Assembly (NCBI GenBank): GCA_001801685.1
Contig: MGYJ01000040.1
Span: 1 to 64,000, forward strand
DNA: 64,000 nt
Source of the DNA: Gammaproteobacteria bacterium RIFCSPHIGHO2_12_FULL_63_22
GTDB lineage: Bacteria; Pseudomonadota; Gammaproteobacteria; Xanthomonadales; Xanthomonadaceae
Reading direction: 5' to 3'
Shown piece by piece: positions 37,384 to 46,254 of the stretch (the stretch's first letter is position 1; each line of letters opens with the position of its first letter). The position numbers were made by a program, and so were the translations under genes. The notes under the pieces are model-generated. The model did no database searches, was not told the DNA's origin, and worked only from the letters and a program-made list of their open reading frames with translations.

Positions 37384-37502
37384 TGTCTGAAAAGACGCCA
37401 GCCAGCAACCGCTCCGCGATCCGGCGTACCGCCTGGATCGCGGCTGCCTGCGCGGTGGGTTCGTACGTGCTGTTCCTCGTGTCGATGATGAGCGGGACAT
37501 GA
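37383..37502 (+). CDS. Small single-helix membrane protein in the cox operon
   Basis: A 39-residue peptide starting [21 protein letters not shown] and ending [11 protein letters not shown], with a basic N-terminus and one membrane helix ([20 protein letters not shown]). Its ATG overlaps the ctaD stop (TGATG) and its TGA overlaps the ctaG start (ATGA), so it sits snugly between two real genes. Position and topology suggest a small oxidase subunit or assembly factor; I cannot assign it to a family. Confidence 0.75.
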   Translation: MSEKTPASNRSAIRRTAWIAAACAVGSYVLFLVSMMSGT

Positions 37503-38077
37503 CTGCCGACCTGGCCCGCACGCTGAAGCGCATCGCGCTGATTTCGGCGGGTTCGTTCGTGTTCGCGTTCTCGCTGGTGCCGCTGTACAACGTGGCCTGC
37601 GAAAAGATCTTCGGCATCAAGCTCGAGCGCGGCGCCATCGGCGCGCAGGCGGCGGCCGGCATGACGTCCCAGGTCGCGCGCGAAGTCCGCGTCCAGTTCG
37701 ACGGCACCGTCAACTCCAAGCTGCCCTGGGACTTCAAGCCGGTGCAGGAATCGATGGTGGTGCAGCCGGGCAAGCAGTACGAGGCGACGTTCATCGCCCG
37801 CAACAAGGCGGCCACGGCGATCGTCGGCAATGCAGCGCCGTCCATCGCGCCCACGGAAGCGTCCGGCTTCTTCGCCAAGACCGAATGCTTCTGCTTCACC
37901 GAGCAGATGCTCAAGGCCGGCGAAGAACGCGAGATGCCGGTGCGTTTCATCGTCAACCCGTCCCTGCCCGGGGACGTGTCGACAATTACCTTGTCCTATA
38001 CTTTCTACATCAATGATTCGGCCACGGCGAAGCTCACCTCGCCTGGCGCGGTCGCGGCCAGCCCTTCGGCTCCCTGA
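37499..38077 (+). CDS. ctaG: Cytochrome c oxidase assembly protein CtaG/Cox11
   Basis: Copper chaperone delivering copper to the CuB site of CtaD, 192 residues. One N-terminal helix ([29 protein letters not shown]) is followed by an Ig-like periplasmic domain with [12 protein letters not shown], the copper-binding [12 protein letters not shown] (CFCF) and [24 protein letters not shown]. All family hallmarks are present. It overlaps the small peptide gene by four bases. Confidence 0.97.
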   Translation: MTADLARTLKRIALISAGSFVFAFSLVPLYNVACEKIFGIKLERGAIGAQAAAGMTSQVAREVRVQFDGTVNSKLPWDFKPVQESMVVQPGKQYEATFIARNKAATAIVGNAAPSIAPTEASGFFAKTECFCFTEQMLKAGEEREMPVRFIVNPSLPGDVSTITLSYTFYINDSATAKLTSPGAVAASPSAP

Positions 38078-38113
38078 CCAACGCATCCAGAACCCAACGA
38101 TCCGGGAAATCCC

Positions 38114-39007
38114 ATGGCACACGCGCAAGCACACGACGACAACCACGCGGACAAAGACGTCTATTACGTCCCGCACCACAGCCGCTGGCCCTTCCTGGGT
38201 TCGATCGCGCTGTTCGTACTGATGGTCGGCGTGGCCAACTGGATGAACGGCCACGACTGGGGCCAGAACCTGTTCTACGTCGGCCTGGCCATGGTGCTGG
38301 GCGTGCTGGGCATGTGGTTCGGCGATGTCATCTCCGAATCGCTGCAGGGCAAGTACAACCCGCAGGTGGACACCTCGTTCCGCATGGGAATGTTGTGGTT
38401 CATCTTCTCGGAAGTGATGTTCTTCGCGGCTTTCTTCGGCGCCCTGTTCTATGCCCGCCAGTTCGCATTGCCGTGGTTGTCCGGTGAAGGCGATGGCGCG
38501 CTGACCAACCAGTTCCTGTGGAGCGGTTACAGCGCGGGCTGGCCGGCGAATGGGCCGGCGGCAATCGGCGGCCACTTCGAGACGATACCGGCCTGGGGCC
38601 TGCCGCTGGTCAACACGCTGCTGCTGCTCAGCTCGGGCGTCACCATTACCCTCGCCCACCATGCCCTGCGCGCCGCGCAGCGTAGCCGCCTGCTGTTCTG
38701 GCTGGGCGCGACCATCGTGCTGGGCGCGCTGTTCCTGTTCTTCCAGGCCGAGGAATACCACGAGGCCTACACCGAGCTGAACCTGACCCTGGGTTCGGGC
38801 ATCTACGGCTCCACCTTCTTCATGCTCACCGGTTTTCACGGCATGCATGTAACGCTCGGCGCGATCATGTTGTCGGTGATCTGGCTGCGTTGCGCCAAGG
38901 GCCACTTCAGCAAGGACCACCACTTCGCGTTCGAGGCGGTGGCCTGGTACTGGCACTTCGTGGACGTGGTCTGGCTGGGCTTGTTCCTGTTCGTCTACGT
39001 GCTTTGA
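38114..39007 (+). CDS. ctaE: Cytochrome c oxidase subunit III
   Basis: Membrane subunit III, 297 residues, seven helices. Motifs: RMGMLWFIFSEVMFFAAFFGALFYAR at ~92, WGLPLVNTLLLLSSGVTITLAHHAL at ~160, LFFQAEEYHEAYTELNLTLGSGIYGSTFFMLTGFHGMHVTLGAI at ~208-250, and WYWHFVDVVWLGLFLFVYV at the end. An expanded loop (LSGEGDGALTNQFLWSGYSAGW) follows the second helix pair. Confidence 0.97.
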   Translation: MAHAQAHDDNHADKDVYYVPHHSRWPFLGSIALFVLMVGVANWMNGHDWGQNLFYVGLAMVLGVLGMWFGDVISESLQGKYNPQVDTSFRMGMLWFIFSEVMFFAAFFGALFYARQFALPWLSGEGDGALTNQFLWSGYSAGWPANGPAAIGGHFETIPAWGLPLVNTLLLLSSGVTITLAHHALRAAQRSRLLFWLGATIVLGALFLFFQAEEYHEAYTELNLTLGSGIYGSTFFMLTGFHGMHVTLGAIMLSVIWLRCAKGHFSKDHHFAFEAVAWYWHFVDVVWLGLFLFVYVL

Positions 39008-39049
39008 CCGCCGCCCGGCCACGGCCGGGGCGCGTCAAGGACGGAAATG

Positions 39050-39078
39050 AAAAAGGCCGGCATTGCCGGCCTTTTTTT
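39050..39078. terminator. Bidirectional intrinsic terminator between ctaE and the DUF2909 gene
   Basis: AAAAAGGCCGGC and GCCGGCCTTTTTTT form a GC stem with A/T flanks around a 3-base loop. The 3' U-run is long on the plus strand and the A-run gives a U-run on the minus strand. It stands 43 bases after ctaE and 18 after the convergent gene's stop. Confidence 0.9.
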
Positions 39079-39095
39079 CCGAAAGGTTCCAGGAC

Positions 39096-39302
39096 TCAGT
39101 GGTAGATACCGTGCGGCTTGATGACGCCGGTGAAGATGCCGGCGCTGACCAACACGATCAGCGCGACCGACACGCCGATGCGCCAGCTGAGCGAACGAAC
39201 CGTGCGGTCCGTGGTCCCCTTGTCCACCATCATGTAGTACAGGCCGGCACCGAGGTTCCACAGGATCACGATGAGGAACGCGATGATCAGGAGTTTTTGC
39301 AT
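39096..39302 (-). CDS. DUF2909-like twin-transmembrane protein
   Basis: A 68-residue protein with two helices (LLIIAFLIVILWNLGAGLYYMMV; WRIGVSVALIVLVSAGIFTGVI) and the loop DKGTTDRTVRSLSWRIG between them, matching the twin-transmembrane (DUF2909) family regularly found beside surf1 in proteobacterial oxidase clusters. Divergent from surf1, with 57 bases between the starts. A role in oxidase biogenesis is inference. Confidence 0.85.
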   Translation of the reverse strand: MQKLLIIAFLIVILWNLGAGLYYMMVDKGTTDRTVRSLSWRIGVSVALIVLVSAGIFTGVIKPHGIYH

Positions 39303-39359
39303 GTCAGGAGTTCCGGGTGTATCGATGCGCCCATTATCCCCTCGTGGCAGCAGCTTGTC

Positions 39360-40058
39360 GTGAAAACACGGCTGGCCCTGCTGGCGGCTGGACTGCTGCT
39401 CGCGGCCGGATTCGCCGGCCTGGGCCAATGGCAGTTGGGCCGCGGGATCGAGAAGCAACAGATGCTGCGGGACGTGGAGTCGGTCATGGCGCGCAAGCAG
39501 GTGTTGCCGCTGTCGGCCGCCGGCAAACCGCTCGGCTACGACTGGGTGCAGGGCTCTGGGCGCTTCCTGGACGGCCCGGTGCTCATGCTCGACAACCAGC
39601 GTCGCGGCCCCGCCGTGGGCGTACGCGTGCTGGCCGCATTCCAGCCGACGGATGGCGAACCCCTGTTGGTGGACTTGGGCTGGCTCGCCCTGCCGGGCGA
39701 TCGCCGGCTGCCGGAAGTCTCGGTTCCGTCTGGGCCGCAATCGCTATCCGGCCTGCTTGGCCCGCCGCCTTCCACCGGCCTGGCGCTCGGCCCGGCCTAC
39801 ACCGAGTCGACACCGGCGACCTGGCTGCTGACGCGGGTTGACCTGCCTGCCTTGTCCACCGGCCTGCGCCTGTCGCTGGCGCCCCGCGTGCTGCGCCTGG
39901 ACCCGGCATTGCCGATAGGATACGCACGCGACCTGGACGTGCTGCCCAATACACTGCCTCCCGAACGCCACCGCGGCTACGCCGTGCAATGGTTTGGACT
40001 GGCGCTCGCGACTTTGTTGATCTCCCTTTATTTCGGAATTTTCCGCCGCCGCCCATGA
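39360..40058 (+). CDS. surf1: SURF1 family oxidase assembly protein
   Basis: A 232-residue protein with a helix at each end (LALLAAGLLLAAGFAGLGQWQL; WFGLALATLLISLYFGIF) and the Surf1 hallmarks GQWQLGRGIEKQ at ~20, GPAVGVRVLAAFQ, LLVDLGWLALPGDR and a final RHRGYAVQWFGLA. It assists insertion of heme a. A GTG start at 39360 is taken; no closer ATG in frame is seen. Confidence 0.9.
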   Translation: MKTRLALLAAGLLLAAGFAGLGQWQLGRGIEKQQMLRDVESVMARKQVLPLSAAGKPLGYDWVQGSGRFLDGPVLMLDNQRRGPAVGVRVLAAFQPTDGEPLLVDLGWLALPGDRRLPEVSVPSGPQSLSGLLGPPPSTGLALGPAYTESTPATWLLTRVDLPALSTGLRLSLAPRVLRLDPALPIGYARDLDVLPNTLPPERHRGYAVQWFGLALATLLISLYFGIFRRRP

Positions 40059-40615
40059 GCACTCCCCCGCGCACTTCGCAAACCCGGTCCCGGCTTACCC
40101 TGCTGCTGATCGCGCTGATGTTCTTCGCGCCGTTCGGCATCGCCGCCTTCCTGCGCTTCACCGGCTGGACGCCGCCGCAAGGCCGCAACGTCGGCACGCT
40201 GCTGCAACCACCGATCGACCTCAGTGGGCTGGTGCTGAAGACTGCCGATGGCAAGGACTACAGCTGGCGGCCGGAACTCAATCTCTGGCGAATCGTGGTG
40301 GTGCCCGACCCCGCCTGCACTGCCGAGTGCAGCAAGGTGCTCGACCAGTTGCACCGCCTCTGGCTGACCCAGGGGCGCAAGGCCGATCGCATCGACGTGC
40401 TCTGGTTCGGCGAATTGCCGGCCGGCGACGTGCAGTTCCGCCGCCTCATCCGGATGCAGCCCGATGCGCGGCTTGCCGCCGCCTTGCCGGAAGCCGCGCG
40501 AGCCGATGCCGTGCCCGCCTACCTGGTTGATCCGGGTGGCTTCGTCGCGCTGAAGTACGAGCCCGGGTTCGATCCTGCCGGCATGAAGAAAGACCTGGGG
40601 AAGCTCGTGAAATGA
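40055..40615 (+). CDS. Sco-like membrane protein of the cox cluster
   Basis: A 186-residue protein with one N-terminal helix (LTLLLIALMFFAPFGIAAFL) and a probable thioredoxin-like domain. DPACTAECSKVLDQLHRLWL (~86) carries a CxxxC pair at the place where Sco/SenC copper proteins have CxxxCP, followed by VLWFGELPAG and VDPGGFVALKYEPGFDPAGMKKDLGKL, which recalls the end of Sco. A conserved Sco histidine is not evident. Its start overlaps the surf1 stop and its end overlaps ctaA. Copper handling is inference. Confidence 0.7.
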   Translation: MSTPPRTSQTRSRLTLLLIALMFFAPFGIAAFLRFTGWTPPQGRNVGTLLQPPIDLSGLVLKTADGKDYSWRPELNLWRIVVVPDPACTAECSKVLDQLHRLWLTQGRKADRIDVLWFGELPAGDVQFRRLIRMQPDARLAAALPEAARADAVPAYLVDPGGFVALKYEPGFDPAGMKKDLGKLVK

Positions 40616-41745
40616 ACAGTCCGCACAAGCATTTCCATCGCCTGGCCTGGATCGCGGTGTTGCTGGCCCTGGGCATCGTGGTGTTCGGCGCCTTCGTGCG
40701 CCTGTCGAACGCCGGCTTGAGCTGCCCCGACTGGCCGACCTGCTATGGCCGCGCCGCATGGCCGGTGCACGAACACGAAATCGCGCAGGCCAACGCCAGC
40801 TTCGAACGCGCCGTGGAGAGCAGCAAGACCTGGCGTGAACAATTCCATCGCCATCTCGCCGCAAGCCTCGGCCTGCTGATACTCCTGCTGAGCCTGCTGG
40901 CGGCCCGCAAGCGCGCCTGGGGCATTTCCAGCATCGTGGCGGCGTCCTTGCTGGTCGCGGCATCGATACCCGCCTATATCGGTGCGCATTACGTCGCTGC
41001 CGCCGTGCTGGTGCTGGCCGGGCAATTGATCCTGCTGGTGGATGCAGTCCGCTGGTCCAACTCCGATGCGTCGCGACTGTCCACCATCACGCTGATGGTC
41101 GTGATCGTGCAGGCCGTGCTGGGGATGTGGACGGTCACCTGGCTGCTGAAGCCGGTGGTGGTGATGGCGCATTTGCTGGGCGGCGTGGCGACGCTGTCGC
41201 TGCTGACCTGGCTGGCCTGGGGCACGACGCCGGGATCATCGCTGGTGCAGGCGGTTGCGCCGAAACTGCGCCGCCTGCTCTGGATCGGGCTGGCATTGCT
41301 GGCGCTGCAGATTGCGCTGGGCGGCTGGACCAGCAGCAACTATGCCGCACTGTCGTGCGGCGCGGATTATCCAAAATGCCTCGGTGAATGGTGGCCGACC
41401 AATGACTTCCGCGAAGCCTTCGTGCTCTGGCGCGGCATCGGCGTGGACTACGAAGGCGGCGTGCTGGATGGCCCGGCGCGAGTGGCCATCCAGCTGGCGC
41501 ACCGGATGATGGCGCTGCTGGTGTTCGGGCACTTCCTGGTGGTGGCCATCCGCATGCTGCGGACACCCGGCCTGGTGTTCTGGGGCAGCGCGCTGTTGCT
41601 GCTGTTGCTGGCCCAGGTCGGCCTGGGCATCGCCAACGTGATGCTCGGCTTGCCCCTGTGGGTCGCCACGGCGCATACCGCCGGGGCCGCGTTGCTCCTG
41701 TTCGTCGTAATCGGGCTGCTGGCCCGGCTGCGCGCCCCGGAGTAA
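40612..41745 (+). CDS. ctaA: Heme A synthase (Cox15-type)
   Basis: Eight-helix membrane enzyme, 377 residues, oxidising heme O to heme A. FVRLSNAGLSCPDWPTCYGR at ~27, EQFHRHLAASLGLLILLLS at ~75, TVTWLLKPVVVMAHLLGG at ~165 and GGWTSSNYAALSCGADYPKCLGEWWP at ~236 are all Cox15 type, with RVAIQLAHRMMALLVFGHF and VATAHTAGAALLLF giving the further histidines. The start overlaps the Sco-like stop as ATGA. Confidence 0.96.
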   Translation: MNSPHKHFHRLAWIAVLLALGIVVFGAFVRLSNAGLSCPDWPTCYGRAAWPVHEHEIAQANASFERAVESSKTWREQFHRHLAASLGLLILLLSLLAARKRAWGISSIVAASLLVAASIPAYIGAHYVAAAVLVLAGQLILLVDAVRWSNSDASRLSTITLMVVIVQAVLGMWTVTWLLKPVVVMAHLLGGVATLSLLTWLAWGTTPGSSLVQAVAPKLRRLLWIGLALLALQIALGGWTSSNYAALSCGADYPKCLGEWWPTNDFREAFVLWRGIGVDYEGGVLDGPARVAIQLAHRMMALLVFGHFLVVAIRMLRTPGLVFWGSALLLLLLAQVGLGIANVMLGLPLWVATAHTAGAALLLFVVIGLLARLRAPE

Positions 41746-41757
41746 TACAATAGGCGG

Positions 41758-42768
41758 ATGCCTCCTTCCTTCGGCCAGTACTGGCAATTGACCAAACCGC
41801 GCGTGGTCGCCCTGATTGTCTTCACGGCAATCATCGGCATGCTGCTCGCAACGCCCGACGCCCGCATTCCCAAAGGCTTCCAGTCAGTGGCATGGTTGAT
41901 GGGCCTGTCGGGCAGTGGCGACATGGCGCAATCGCAGTTGTCATCGCCCGCGCTTGCCGGGGTGTGGAGGGAAATACTTTTCGGCAGCCTCGGCATCTGG
42001 CTCGCTGCTGCATCGGCGGCGGCGATCAACCACCTGCTGGACCAACGCATCGACGCGCTGATGGCGCGCACCTCGCATCGCCCGCTGCCTACTGGATCGC
42101 TGAGCTCGAAGCAGGTGCTGGTATTCGCGATCGTGCTTGGCGCGCTGTCGATGGGGCTGCTGGCGGTGTTCGTCAATGCACTGTGCGCGGTGCTGACCTT
42201 CGCCTCGCTGATCGGCTACGCGATCATCTATACCGGCTACCTCAAGCGCGCCACGCCGCAGAACATCGTGATCGGCGGCCTGGCCGGCGCCGCACCGCCG
42301 GCGCTGGGATGGGTGGCCATCACCGACCAGTTGCATCCGTATGCCTTGCTGCTGGTGCTGATCATCTTCGTCTGGACGCCGCCGCATTTCTGGGCGCTGG
42401 CGATCTTTCGCCGCGATGACTACGCGCGCGCGATGATCCCGATGTTGCCGGTCACGCACGGCGTGGAATACACGCGCTGGCAGATCCTGTTCTTCACCGT
42501 GCTGCTGGTGCTGGTGACGATGTTGCCGGTCATCACCGGCATGAGTGGCGTGTTCTACCTCGGCGGCGCGCTGGTGCTCGGATTCGTGTTCCTGTACTAC
42601 GCGATCCGGCTGATGCGCCCGCCGTCGGAAGCATTCGCGATGCAGGTGTTCGGCTATTCCATCTGGTACCTGATGGCGCTGTTCGCCTTCCTGCTGATCG
42701 ACCACTGGCTGATGCCGGCGCCGGAAATGTCGGCGCAAGCGCTCGAGTTCATCCGCTCCGGCAATTAG
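41758..42768 (+). CDS. ctaB: Protoheme IX farnesyltransferase (heme O synthase)
   Basis: UbiA-type membrane prenyltransferase, 336 residues, making heme O. Motifs: [22 protein letters not shown], the Asp-rich [23 protein letters not shown] at ~92, [28 protein letters not shown] at ~160 and [26 protein letters not shown] at ~205. Between the first two helices there is an extra ~35 residues ([19 protein letters not shown] onward to EILFGSLG), which explains the length above the usual ~300. Its TAG overlaps the opposite-strand TAA of the propeller gene by two bases. Confidence 0.96.
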   Translation: MPPSFGQYWQLTKPRVVALIVFTAIIGMLLATPDARIPKGFQSVAWLMGLSGSGDMAQSQLSSPALAGVWREILFGSLGIWLAAASAAAINHLLDQRIDALMARTSHRPLPTGSLSSKQVLVFAIVLGALSMGLLAVFVNALCAVLTFASLIGYAIIYTGYLKRATPQNIVIGGLAGAAPPALGWVAITDQLHPYALLLVLIIFVWTPPHFWALAIFRRDDYARAMIPMLPVTHGVEYTRWQILFFTVLLVLVTMLPVITGMSGVFYLGGALVLGFVFLYYAIRLMRPPSEAFAMQVFGYSIWYLMALFAFLLIDHWLMPAPEMSAQALEFIRSGN

Positions 42769-43859
42769 TCGTGCGCGTTGCCCCGATCGCCCGAATCGCC
42801 GATGGTCCAGCGGATCAGGTCGCCGTTGTCGATGTCCAGCACGTAGATCTCGCCCGGCAGCTCCGGCGCATACACGGTGAAGGCAAGCCGCTTGCCGTCG
42901 GGAGAAAAACCCAACTCGTGGATGCGGCCGGCCGGCAAGGGCGGTACGCGTAGCGGTTGATGTGCTGGCAGCGCCAGCACATGCAAGCGGTCGGCTTCGG
43001 GCTGGATCTCCGAATAAGCCAGGTGGCGACCGTCGCTGGCGAGTCCGAATTCGTTGACATCGGTATCGCTGCCCGCGCCGAATTCCCGGAAGCTGTTATT
43101 GACGACGTCATGGTTGCGCAAGGTCATGTGCTTCGCGCCTTCGTTGGAAACGTAGTACGAGCCCTTGCCATCGGGCGCGTAGACGAAGGCGCCAAAGGCT
43201 GCCTTGCCGCCATCCACCGGAAACATCTGCAGCCTGCCGCTGGCGAGGTCCAACTTACCGGGAACTGATTCGCCTCGCGATACCAGTTTCATCACCAGCA
43301 ATTGCCGCGCATCGGGCGAGAATCCCTTGGCCAGCCAGTTGCCGCCCTCGCCCACCAGCAAACGATGCTCACGCGTTTCGATGTCGAGCAGCCACAGGTC
43401 GGAATCCACGCCAGTGCGTTCGGTGCTGCTGTAGGCGAGCTGGCGACCATCGGGTGACCACAGCGCGCCCTGCGCGCCGCCCTGGGTCACGTGGGTCAGC
43501 TGCGTGGTCTTGCCGACGTCGAAATCATGATGGAACAACTGCCAGGGCCCGGTGCCATCGGGCTGCCTTGCGAAGGCGAAGCCATCGCCTCCGGCTGCAG
43601 GGCGAATCGCGACGTCACGCACCGCGCCCGGACCGAGCGGAAGGAGTTCGCGGCCGCCCAGCGGCGCACGCACGCGTTCGAGTTGGGTATCGTTGCCGCG
43701 GCGCGTCGTGATCAGCATCGAGCCATCCTTCAGCCAGCCGGCGAAGCTCGATTCCTGCGGTACTTCCAGCGGCGCGTGCGGTGCAGGCTTCGCCGCGAAG
43801 GGCAGTGTCGCCAGCCCCGCAGCCAGGCCGAAATTCAGGAGGACGATCAAGGGGCGCAT
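42765..43859 (-). CDS. Exported beta-propeller protein (S9-peptidase-like propeller without hydrolase domain)
   Basis: A 364-residue protein with a signal peptide from the ATG at 43859 ([22 protein letters not shown]). It is built of TolB/WD40-like blades: [85 protein letters not shown] and a last [16 protein letters not shown]. Such blades form the propeller of prolyl oligopeptidase-like enzymes, but the alpha/beta hydrolase domain is absent and the frame ends inside the ctaB tail. It follows dnaG on the same strand after 65 bases. A binding or lost-enzyme role is possible. Confidence 0.75.
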   Translation of the reverse strand: MRPLIVLLNFGLAAGLATLPFAAKPAPHAPLEVPQESSFAGWLKDGSMLITTRRGNDTQLERVRAPLGGRELLPLGPGAVRDVAIRPAAGGDGFAFARQPDGTGPWQLFHHDFDVGKTTQLTHVTQGGAQGALWSPDGRQLAYSSTERTGVDSDLWLLDIETREHRLLVGEGGNWLAKGFSPDARQLLVMKLVSRGESVPGKLDLASGRLQMFPVDGGKAAFGAFVYAPDGKGSYYVSNEGAKHMTLRNHDVVNNSFREFGAGSDTDVNEFGLASDGRHLAYSEIQPEADRLHVLALPAHQPLRVPPLPAGRIHELGFSPDGKRLAFTVYAPELPGEIYVLDIDNGDLIRWTIGDSGDRGNAHD

Positions 43860-43924
43860 CGCGGATCCCGGCGGTTCCAACTAGCGCAGATGATCGGCCA
43901 GGCCTCGCGCGAACGCCAGTGGCT

Positions 43925-45640
43925 TCAACGATTGCGCGAATTGAGCAGGTCGCGCAGTTCGGCTTTTTCCAGGTCGCCGAGATTGCCCTTCAATTGCAGT
44001 TCTTCGATCCGCTGCATGCGCGTCTGCTTGTCGAGCTGGCGCAGGGCGTCGAGGAATTCTTCCTTGCGCGTGCTTGCGTCCCCGGGCAAGTCCATTGCCG
44101 CCAGCTTGCGCAATGCGGCTTCCTCCTCGCGGCCTTCGAAGTGTTCGAGCATCGCGCCGGTGCCGATGCCCGGGCGCTCCTGCGCGATCGCGATCATCTC
44201 TACCAGCAACGGGATGCCGGGCTGGCGCAGGACGCCGAACAGGTACGGCGGCTCCATCGCCCGGGCGAGCGACGGATCGAGCAACAGGAAGGAAATGGCG
44301 GCACGCACCAGGCTTTGCTTCGGTGCCGGCGAACCGCGCGAAGGCCGCATCGACGGCGTGCGCGCGGCGGGCGCCGGTTCGGCGCGGGCGCCGACGCCGG
44401 TCAGTTCGGTCACCCGCTGCTGCATCAGGTCGCGAAACGCGCCATCGGGAATATTGGCGATGTAGGGCTTCACGCGTTCGGCCAGGCGCGCCTTGCCTTC
44501 GAGCGAGTTGAGGTTCACGTCGCGCGACAATTCATTGAAGAAGAATTCGCTAAGCGAGGTCGCTTCGTTCAATCGCGCATCGAAACCCGCAGAACCTTCC
44601 TGGCGCACGATGCTGTCCGGGTCCTCGCCCTCGGGCAGGAACAAGAAGAAGGCCTGGCGGCCGTCGCGCATGCGCGGCAGGATCGATTCGACCGCCTTCC
44701 ACGCCGCGCCGCGCCCGGCGCGATCACCGTCGAAACAGAAATACACGTCAGCCGCATTGCGGAACAACAGCTCGGCGTGGTCGGGCGTGGTGGCCGTGCC
44801 CAGCGTCGCCACCGCCTGAGTGATTCCGTACTGGAACAGGGCGACCACATCCATGTAGCCCTCGACCACGATCAGGCGCGGGATCTTGGCGTGCGCCTGC
44901 CGCACCTGCCACAGGCCGTACAGTTCGCGGCCCTTGTGGAACAGCGGCGTCTCGGGCGAGTTGAGGTATTTCGGCCCGTCTTCCTTGTCCAGCACGCGCC
45001 CGCCGAACGCGATCACGCGGCCGCGGCGATCGTGGATGGGAAACATCACGCGGTCGCGGAACTTGTCGTAGACGCGTCCGGAATCGCTGCGCGAGAACAT
45101 GCCGGTTTTTTCCAGCAGCGCGAGCCGGCGCTCGTCGGTGCCCAGTGCATTCTTCAGGCCATCGAAGGAATCGGGCGCATAGCCGAGCATGAAACGCGCG
45201 CGATTTTCCGCATCGACACCGCGACGGTCGAAATAGGACCGCGCCTTGTCGCTGGACTCGAGTTGTTTCTGGAAAAAACGCGCCGCCGCATCCAGCGCGG
45301 CGTACTGGTCCTTGCCGTCAGGATTTTCGTTGCGGACCTGCGTGTCCTTGGGCACTTCCATGCCGACGCGCTTGGCCAATTCTTCCACGGCATCGATGAA
45401 CTCGAGCCGGTCGTAGTTCATCAGGAAGGAAATGGCGGTGCCGTGCGCGCCGCAACCAAAGCAGTGGTAGAACTGCTTGGTCGGGCTGACGGTGAAGCTT
45501 GGCGATCGTTCGTCGTGGAACGGACAGCGCGCCGAATACTCGCGGCCTTGCCGCTTCAGCGGTACCCGCGAGCCGATGATCTCGACCAGGTCCGAGCGCG
45601 CAAGCAGGTCGTCGATGAAAGCGTCGGGGATGCGGGCCAT
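43925..45640 (-). CDS. dnaG: DNA primase
   Basis: Makes RNA primers at the replication fork, 571 residues. The zinc-ribbon reads CPFHDERSPSFTVSPTKQ then HCFGCGAHGTAISFLM at ~40-65. The catalytic core has the VVEGYMDVVALFQYG TOPRIM strand at ~258 and CFDGDRAGRGAAWKAV at ~298, with HKGRELYGLWQVRQA before it. The C-terminal helicase-binding domain is present but short and divergent. It lies in the rpsU-yqeY-dnaG order. Confidence 0.97.
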   Translation of the reverse strand: MARIPDAFIDDLLARSDLVEIIGSRVPLKRQGREYSARCPFHDERSPSFTVSPTKQFYHCFGCGAHGTAISFLMNYDRLEFIDAVEELAKRVGMEVPKDTQVRNENPDGKDQYAALDAAARFFQKQLESSDKARSYFDRRGVDAENRARFMLGYAPDSFDGLKNALGTDERRLALLEKTGMFSRSDSGRVYDKFRDRVMFPIHDRRGRVIAFGGRVLDKEDGPKYLNSPETPLFHKGRELYGLWQVRQAHAKIPRLIVVEGYMDVVALFQYGITQAVATLGTATTPDHAELLFRNAADVYFCFDGDRAGRGAAWKAVESILPRMRDGRQAFFLFLPEGEDPDSIVRQEGSAGFDARLNEATSLSEFFFNELSRDVNLNSLEGKARLAERVKPYIANIPDGAFRDLMQQRVTELTGVGARAEPAPAARTPSMRPSRGSPAPKQSLVRAAISFLLLDPSLARAMEPPYLFGVLRQPGIPLLVEMIAIAQERPGIGTGAMLEHFEGREEEAALRKLAAMDLPGDASTRKEEFLDALRQLDKQTRMQRIEELQLKGNLGDLEKAELRDLLNSRNR

Positions 45641-45672
45641 GGCTGCCTAGGATGCCATGCGCGGGGCCTGGC

Positions 45673-46119
45673 TTACGGCGTCAGTTTCTTCTTGACCAGG
45701 CCCGACAGCGCGCCCATGTCGGCGCGACCGGCAACCTTGGGCTTGAGCACGGCGATCACCTTGCCCATGTCCTGCGGACCCTTGGCGCCGGATTCGGCGA
45801 TGGAGGCATCCACCAGCGCTTCCAACTCGGCCGGGTCAAGCTGCGCAGGCAGGTAGGCCTGGATGATGCCCATCTCGTAGCGCTCGACCTTGGCGAGGTC
45901 GTCGCGACCTGCAGCGTCGTATTGCGTGATCGAATCGCGGCGCTGCTTCTGCATCTTTTCGAGCACGGCCAGTACCTGGGCGTCGTCGAGTTCGATGCGC
46001 TCGTCCACTTCGCGCTGCTTGATGCCGGAATTGATCAGGCGGATGACCAGCAGCTTGTCTTTCTCGCCGCCTTTCATCGCGGCCTTCATGTCTTCGATCA
46101 GGCGGGCCTTGAGCGACAT
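45673..46119 (-). CDS. GatB/YqeY domain-containing protein
   Basis: A 148-residue helical YqeY-type protein: MSLKARLIEDMKAAMKGGEKDKLLVIRLINSGIK at the start and PAQLDPAELEALVDASIAESGAKGPQDMGKVIAVLKPKVAGRADMGALSGLVKKKL at the end. AAGGAG sits nine bases before the ATG. Related to the tail domain of amidotransferase subunit GatB; it may have a tRNA-linked role. It stands between rpsU and dnaG, a common place in gammaproteobacteria of this order. Confidence 0.93.
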   Translation of the reverse strand: MSLKARLIEDMKAAMKGGEKDKLLVIRLINSGIKQREVDERIELDDAQVLAVLEKMQKQRRDSITQYDAAGRDDLAKVERYEMGIIQAYLPAQLDPAELEALVDASIAESGAKGPQDMGKVIAVLKPKVAGRADMGALSGLVKKKLTP

Positions 46120-46202
46120 GCGATGTCTCCTTGGGATTTCTGCGGAGTTTCTGGGAAATGCGGGGGAAAACGGCGAACCGGGCGCGCGGGCGCCCAGAAA
46201 CA

Positions 46203-46236
46203 CAAAAAGCCGGCGACGCTTGCGCGCGGCCGGCTT
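46203..46236 (-). terminator. Attenuating terminator between rpsU and yqeY
   Basis: On the minus strand AAGCCGGC ... GCCGGCTT form a stem enclosing a ~14-base loop, followed by TTTTTGTG. It lies 19 bases after the rpsU stop, so rpsU should be made in excess over yqeY and dnaG, as in the E. coli macromolecular synthesis operon. Confidence 0.75.
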
Positions 46237-46254
46237 CGGGTCAAGCGCAATCGC

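Noticed and set aside
42765-43859. Propeller gene as a frameshifted prolyl oligopeptidase
   Set aside because: No hydrolase motif (GxSxGG or related) is visible in any frame downstream, because that DNA is the antisense of ctaB. I therefore list it as an intact propeller protein, not a pseudogene.
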